The notes beneath the pieces are model-generated. The model was not told the origin of the DNA and made no database searches. It worked only from the letters and a program-made list of their open reading frames with translations. Shown piece by piece: positions 13,672 through 15,525 of a stretch of 15,525 bases of DNA. A program made the position numbers and the translations under genes. Source of the DNA: Dehalococcoidia bacterium (lineage in GTDB: Bacteria; Chloroflexota; Dehalococcoidia; Dehalococcoidales; E44-bin46); the NCBI GenBank assembly GCA_020343755.1, contig CP070810.1, positions 828,557 through 844,081 of the forward strand. Reading direction: 5' to 3'. Each line of letters starts with the position of its first letter. The stretch's first letter is position 1.

Positions 13672-14649
13672 ATGAAGGAGACAACCTTTCTACAAGCCGT
13701 AAATGAAGCCCTTTTTGAAGAAATGGAGAGAGACCCAAACGTAATCCTCCTTGGCGAGGATGTGAGAATTTGGGGGGCTCCTCGTGGTGAGTTCAAGGGT
13801 TTATTTGATAAGTATGGGCCGGAAAGGGTGATAGATACACCCATTTCAGAGACAGCAATTCTGGGTGGAGCTATAGGCGCAGCCGCCACTGGCATGAGGC
13901 CAATCGCCAATATAATGTATTCTAGCTTTTTGGGTGTGTGTGGGGATGAGCTAATAAACCATCTAACCCAAACAAGATACATGTCTGGGGGCAAGATCAA
14001 ACTACCGGTGACCATAATGTCTTATTTTGGTGCTGGCTTCTCTGCTGGTGCTCATCACTCCAGTAGCCTTCACGGATTGTTAGTGAGTATCCCAGCTCTG
14101 AAGGTTGTGGTACCTTCGACCCCCTATGATGCTAAAGGCCTGCTTAAGTCGGCAATCAGGGACGATAATCCAACGATATTCCTTTCCCATCAGATGTTGA
14201 TGCGTCGGAGCCTAAAGGACCCAATACCTGACGAAGAATACACCATACCTCTGGGGAAGGCGGATGTTAAAAGGGAAGGCAGTGATGTTACGGTTGTGGC
14301 TACCGTTCTTATGGTCCACCGGGCGCTATCCGCTGCTGAAAAGCTTGAGGAAAAAGGCATCAGCATAGAGATTATTGACCCTCGAACCTTGGTGCCTCTT
14401 GATAAGCAGGCTATTATTGATTCGGTTAAAAAAACTGGCCGGCTTGTGGTTATGACCGAAGAACCGAGTACCGGGAGCGCAGCCTCCACGCTCTCAGCTA
14501 TAATAGCTGAGGAAGCCTTTGACTTTCTGGATGCTCCAATAAAGAGAATCAATGCACCGGATACTCCTGTTCCCTTCAGCCCAATTCTGGAGAAGGTCTG
14601 GATGCCAGATGAGGAAGACTTGATTGCAGCTGTAACCGAGATGATATAG
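13672..14649 (+). CDS. Thiamine diphosphate-dependent dehydrogenase E1 component, beta subunit (acetoin/pyruvate type)
   Basis: 325 residues, the standard length. The conserved GEDV (28-31), the thiamine-activating glutamate E60 in TPISETAILGGAIGAA, TRYMSGG (101-107), and GAHHSSSLHGLLVSIPALKV (126-145) with the active-site histidine at 128/129 are all present. The C-terminal transketolase domain shows VVATVLMVHRAL, IEIIDPRTLVPLD and VVMTEEPSTGS. AAGGAGGTGA (13659-13668), overlapping the end of the E1 alpha stop codon, is a near-perfect ribosome binding site. The GAHHS block, rather than the GAQHS usual in pyruvate dehydrogenase, again points to the acetoin-type subfamily. No E2 or E3 gene follows in the remaining sequence; no terminator is obvious after the stop. 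Confidence 0.93.
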   Translation: MKETTFLQAVNEALFEEMERDPNVILLGEDVRIWGAPRGEFKGLFDKYGPERVIDTPISETAILGGAIGAAATGMRPIANIMYSSFLGVCGDELINHLTQTRYMSGGKIKLPVTIMSYFGAGFSAGAHHSSSLHGLLVSIPALKVVVPSTPYDAKGLLKSAIRDDNPTIFLSHQMLMRRSLKDPIPDEEYTIPLGKADVKREGSDVTVVATVLMVHRALSAAEKLEEKGISIEIIDPRTLVPLDKQAIIDSVKKTGRLVVMTEEPSTGSAASTLSAIIAEEAFDFLDAPIKRINAPDTPVPFSPILEKVWMPDEEDLIAAVTEMI

Positions 14650-14990
14650 CCTAATTTGGCCTATGACAACAAGTAGTAGAAGCGCTATCTACATATCGGT
14701 ATGGAGTAAGCGTAAGGCAGTTGGAAAAGGACCACCAGCGGGAATAGATGGTAATTGACTCATGGTATACTTAGCCGCAGCCCATTATTAAGGTTTGTCT
14801 TTTGATACGATAGTTTATCCCTTTAGTTTTTGATTAGTGTTAAGTTTATTCTAGGGCTTTACAGGTGAGGCGGTTAGCACGACAGGGTAAGCTACCACCC
14901 TCTATGGCCATTATCCGCAGGGTCTCATAGAATGGTACAGGGAGGAGAAGTCTCAAGGACGCTAAAACTCAGTCGCAATGAGAGTTCAGG
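14650..14990. other. Intergenic region between the E1 genes and the recombinase
   Basis: No gene is supported. It contains the second copy of the 12-base repeat AGCCGCAGCCCA (14773-14784) and a small hairpin-like AGGGT...ACCCT near 14885-14902. As it lies at the 3' end of the recombinase, an attachment site could be here, but none can be defined without the other end of the element. Confidence 0.35.
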
Positions 14991-15525
14991 TTAAACTCTG
15001 AGCCTGTCCACCACTCCATATCTTAGGTGCTGTTTCCTTACGTCACTATCAGCTAAGTTTGCGTAGTGCCTAGTCATCTGAAGGCTGCTATGACCCAGCT
15101 TCTTCTGGAGAGAAAAGGGATCACCACCATTTCTGAGATACATAACACTTGACGTATGCCTCAGCTTGTGGGGATAGCACCTTTTAAGTCCTGCCTTACT
15201 GCCATAAAGGCGAATAATCTTTTCGATGCGCCCAGCGTTCAGGTGTCGCCCATCAGCCGTAAGCCAGAACCTATCTGTGGCCATTGGTTCGGGACGATGC
15301 TTTAGTTTATATTTGAGAAGCGCTTTGGCTACCTTTTGCCCAAATGGAATATATCGTTCCCTATTGCCTTTACCCATCACCCTGAGATAACCATTCTCCA
15401 AATCTACGTCATCTTCACTTAGCTCCGCCAGTTCCATAAGCCTGGCCCCGGTATCTAGGAAGGTGAGGAGCAGGGCATAATCTCTGAACCCAACATCGTT
15501 GTGCCTGTCAGGCTGAGCCAGAAGC
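14991..15525 (-). CDS. Tyrosine recombinase/phage integrase family, catalytic domain (N-terminus outside window)
   Basis: A site-specific recombinase whose front lies beyond the right edge. The frame continues past the first internal ATG (15437) to the window end, reading GFRDYALLLTFLDTGARLME, so it is not a 148-residue protein. All catalytic residues are in view: Arg in DTGARLMEL, the beta-hairpin Lys in VMGKGNRERYIPFG, HKLRHT (His-x-x-Arg), the His of KLGHSSLQMTRHY, and the nucleophilic Tyr in HYANL. The enzyme thus looks active if its N-terminal DNA-binding part is intact. It could be a XerC/D-like or mobile-element integrase; the resemblance to stand-alone integrases of accessory islands is stronger. 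The stop at 14991 faces the E1 beta gene end-to-end. Confidence 0.9.
   Translation of the reverse strand, partial: LLAQPDRHNDVGFRDYALLLTFLDTGARLMELAELSEDDVDLENGYLRVMGKGNRERYIPFGQKVAKALLKYKLKHRPEPMATDRFWLTADGRHLNAGRIEKIIRLYGSKAGLKRCYPHKLRHTSSVMYLRNGGDPFSLQKKLGHSSLQMTRHYANLADSDVRKQHLRYGVVDRLRV

Noticed and set aside
13521..14015. 164-codon minus-strand ORF across the E1 alpha/E1 beta boundary
   Set aside because: Antisense to two confidently identified genes; its sequence has no recognisable family features.

Overview
The window looks like a bacterial chromosome segment, most likely from an anaerobic member of the Chloroflexota (Dehalococcoidia-like). This is inferred from gene types, not measured: a very long MalT-type LuxR regulator, a three-gene 2-hydroxyacyl-CoA dehydratase/activase-like operon, a Helicobacter PgdA-type deacetylase, a secreted domain-mosaic protein with a C-terminal membrane anchor, a radical SAM protein and an IS110 remnant. 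No rRNA, tRNA or CRISPR array was seen.

Layout. Bases 1-288 are the upstream region of a 900-residue ATP-dependent LuxR regulator (289-2991, +). Bases 2992-3431 hold gene debris: a pair of 18-base repeats, the tail of an XRE-type helix-turn-helix gene, and a short ORF with a very strong ribosome binding site. Bases 3432-6491 are a tightly overlapping operon: two dehydratase-like subunits (COG3580/DUF2229-like and COG3581-like) and an HgdC/BadF-type activase with both bridging cysteines. Bases 6492-7431 are non-coding sequence and a frameshifted IS110 transposase fragment.

On the minus strand follow a PgdA-type polysaccharide deacetylase (7502-8386), with a candidate promoter, a leader hairpin and a terminator, and a secreted multi-domain protein (8819-10024), also with a terminator. 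A divergent spacer separates these from a plus-strand radical SAM gene (10264-11094) and a PfpI/DJ-1 family gene (11128-11652).

Bases 11653-12700 are accessory debris: an unrecognised coding remnant without a start codon, a strong terminator, tiny ORFs with good ribosome binding sites, and the broken C-terminal end of a short-chain dehydrogenase (FabG-like) on the minus strand, followed by a possible FabH-like fragment. Immediately beyond lies an E1 alpha/E1 beta pair of an acetoin/pyruvate dehydrogenase-type 2-oxo acid dehydrogenase (12701-14649), preceded by a good sigma70-like promoter that lies inside the dehydrogenase remnant. No E2 or E3 gene follows within the window. The right edge is a tyrosine recombinase on the minus strand that runs off the end.

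The dehydratase-like proteins and their activase should work as one ATP-driven low-potential iron-sulfur system whose substrate cannot be read from sequence. The E1 pair should decarboxylate a 2-oxo acid or cleave acetoin with thiamine diphosphate and needs an E2 from elsewhere. The remnants, IS110 fragment and recombinase show that the spacers between intact operons have been rearranged repeatedly.
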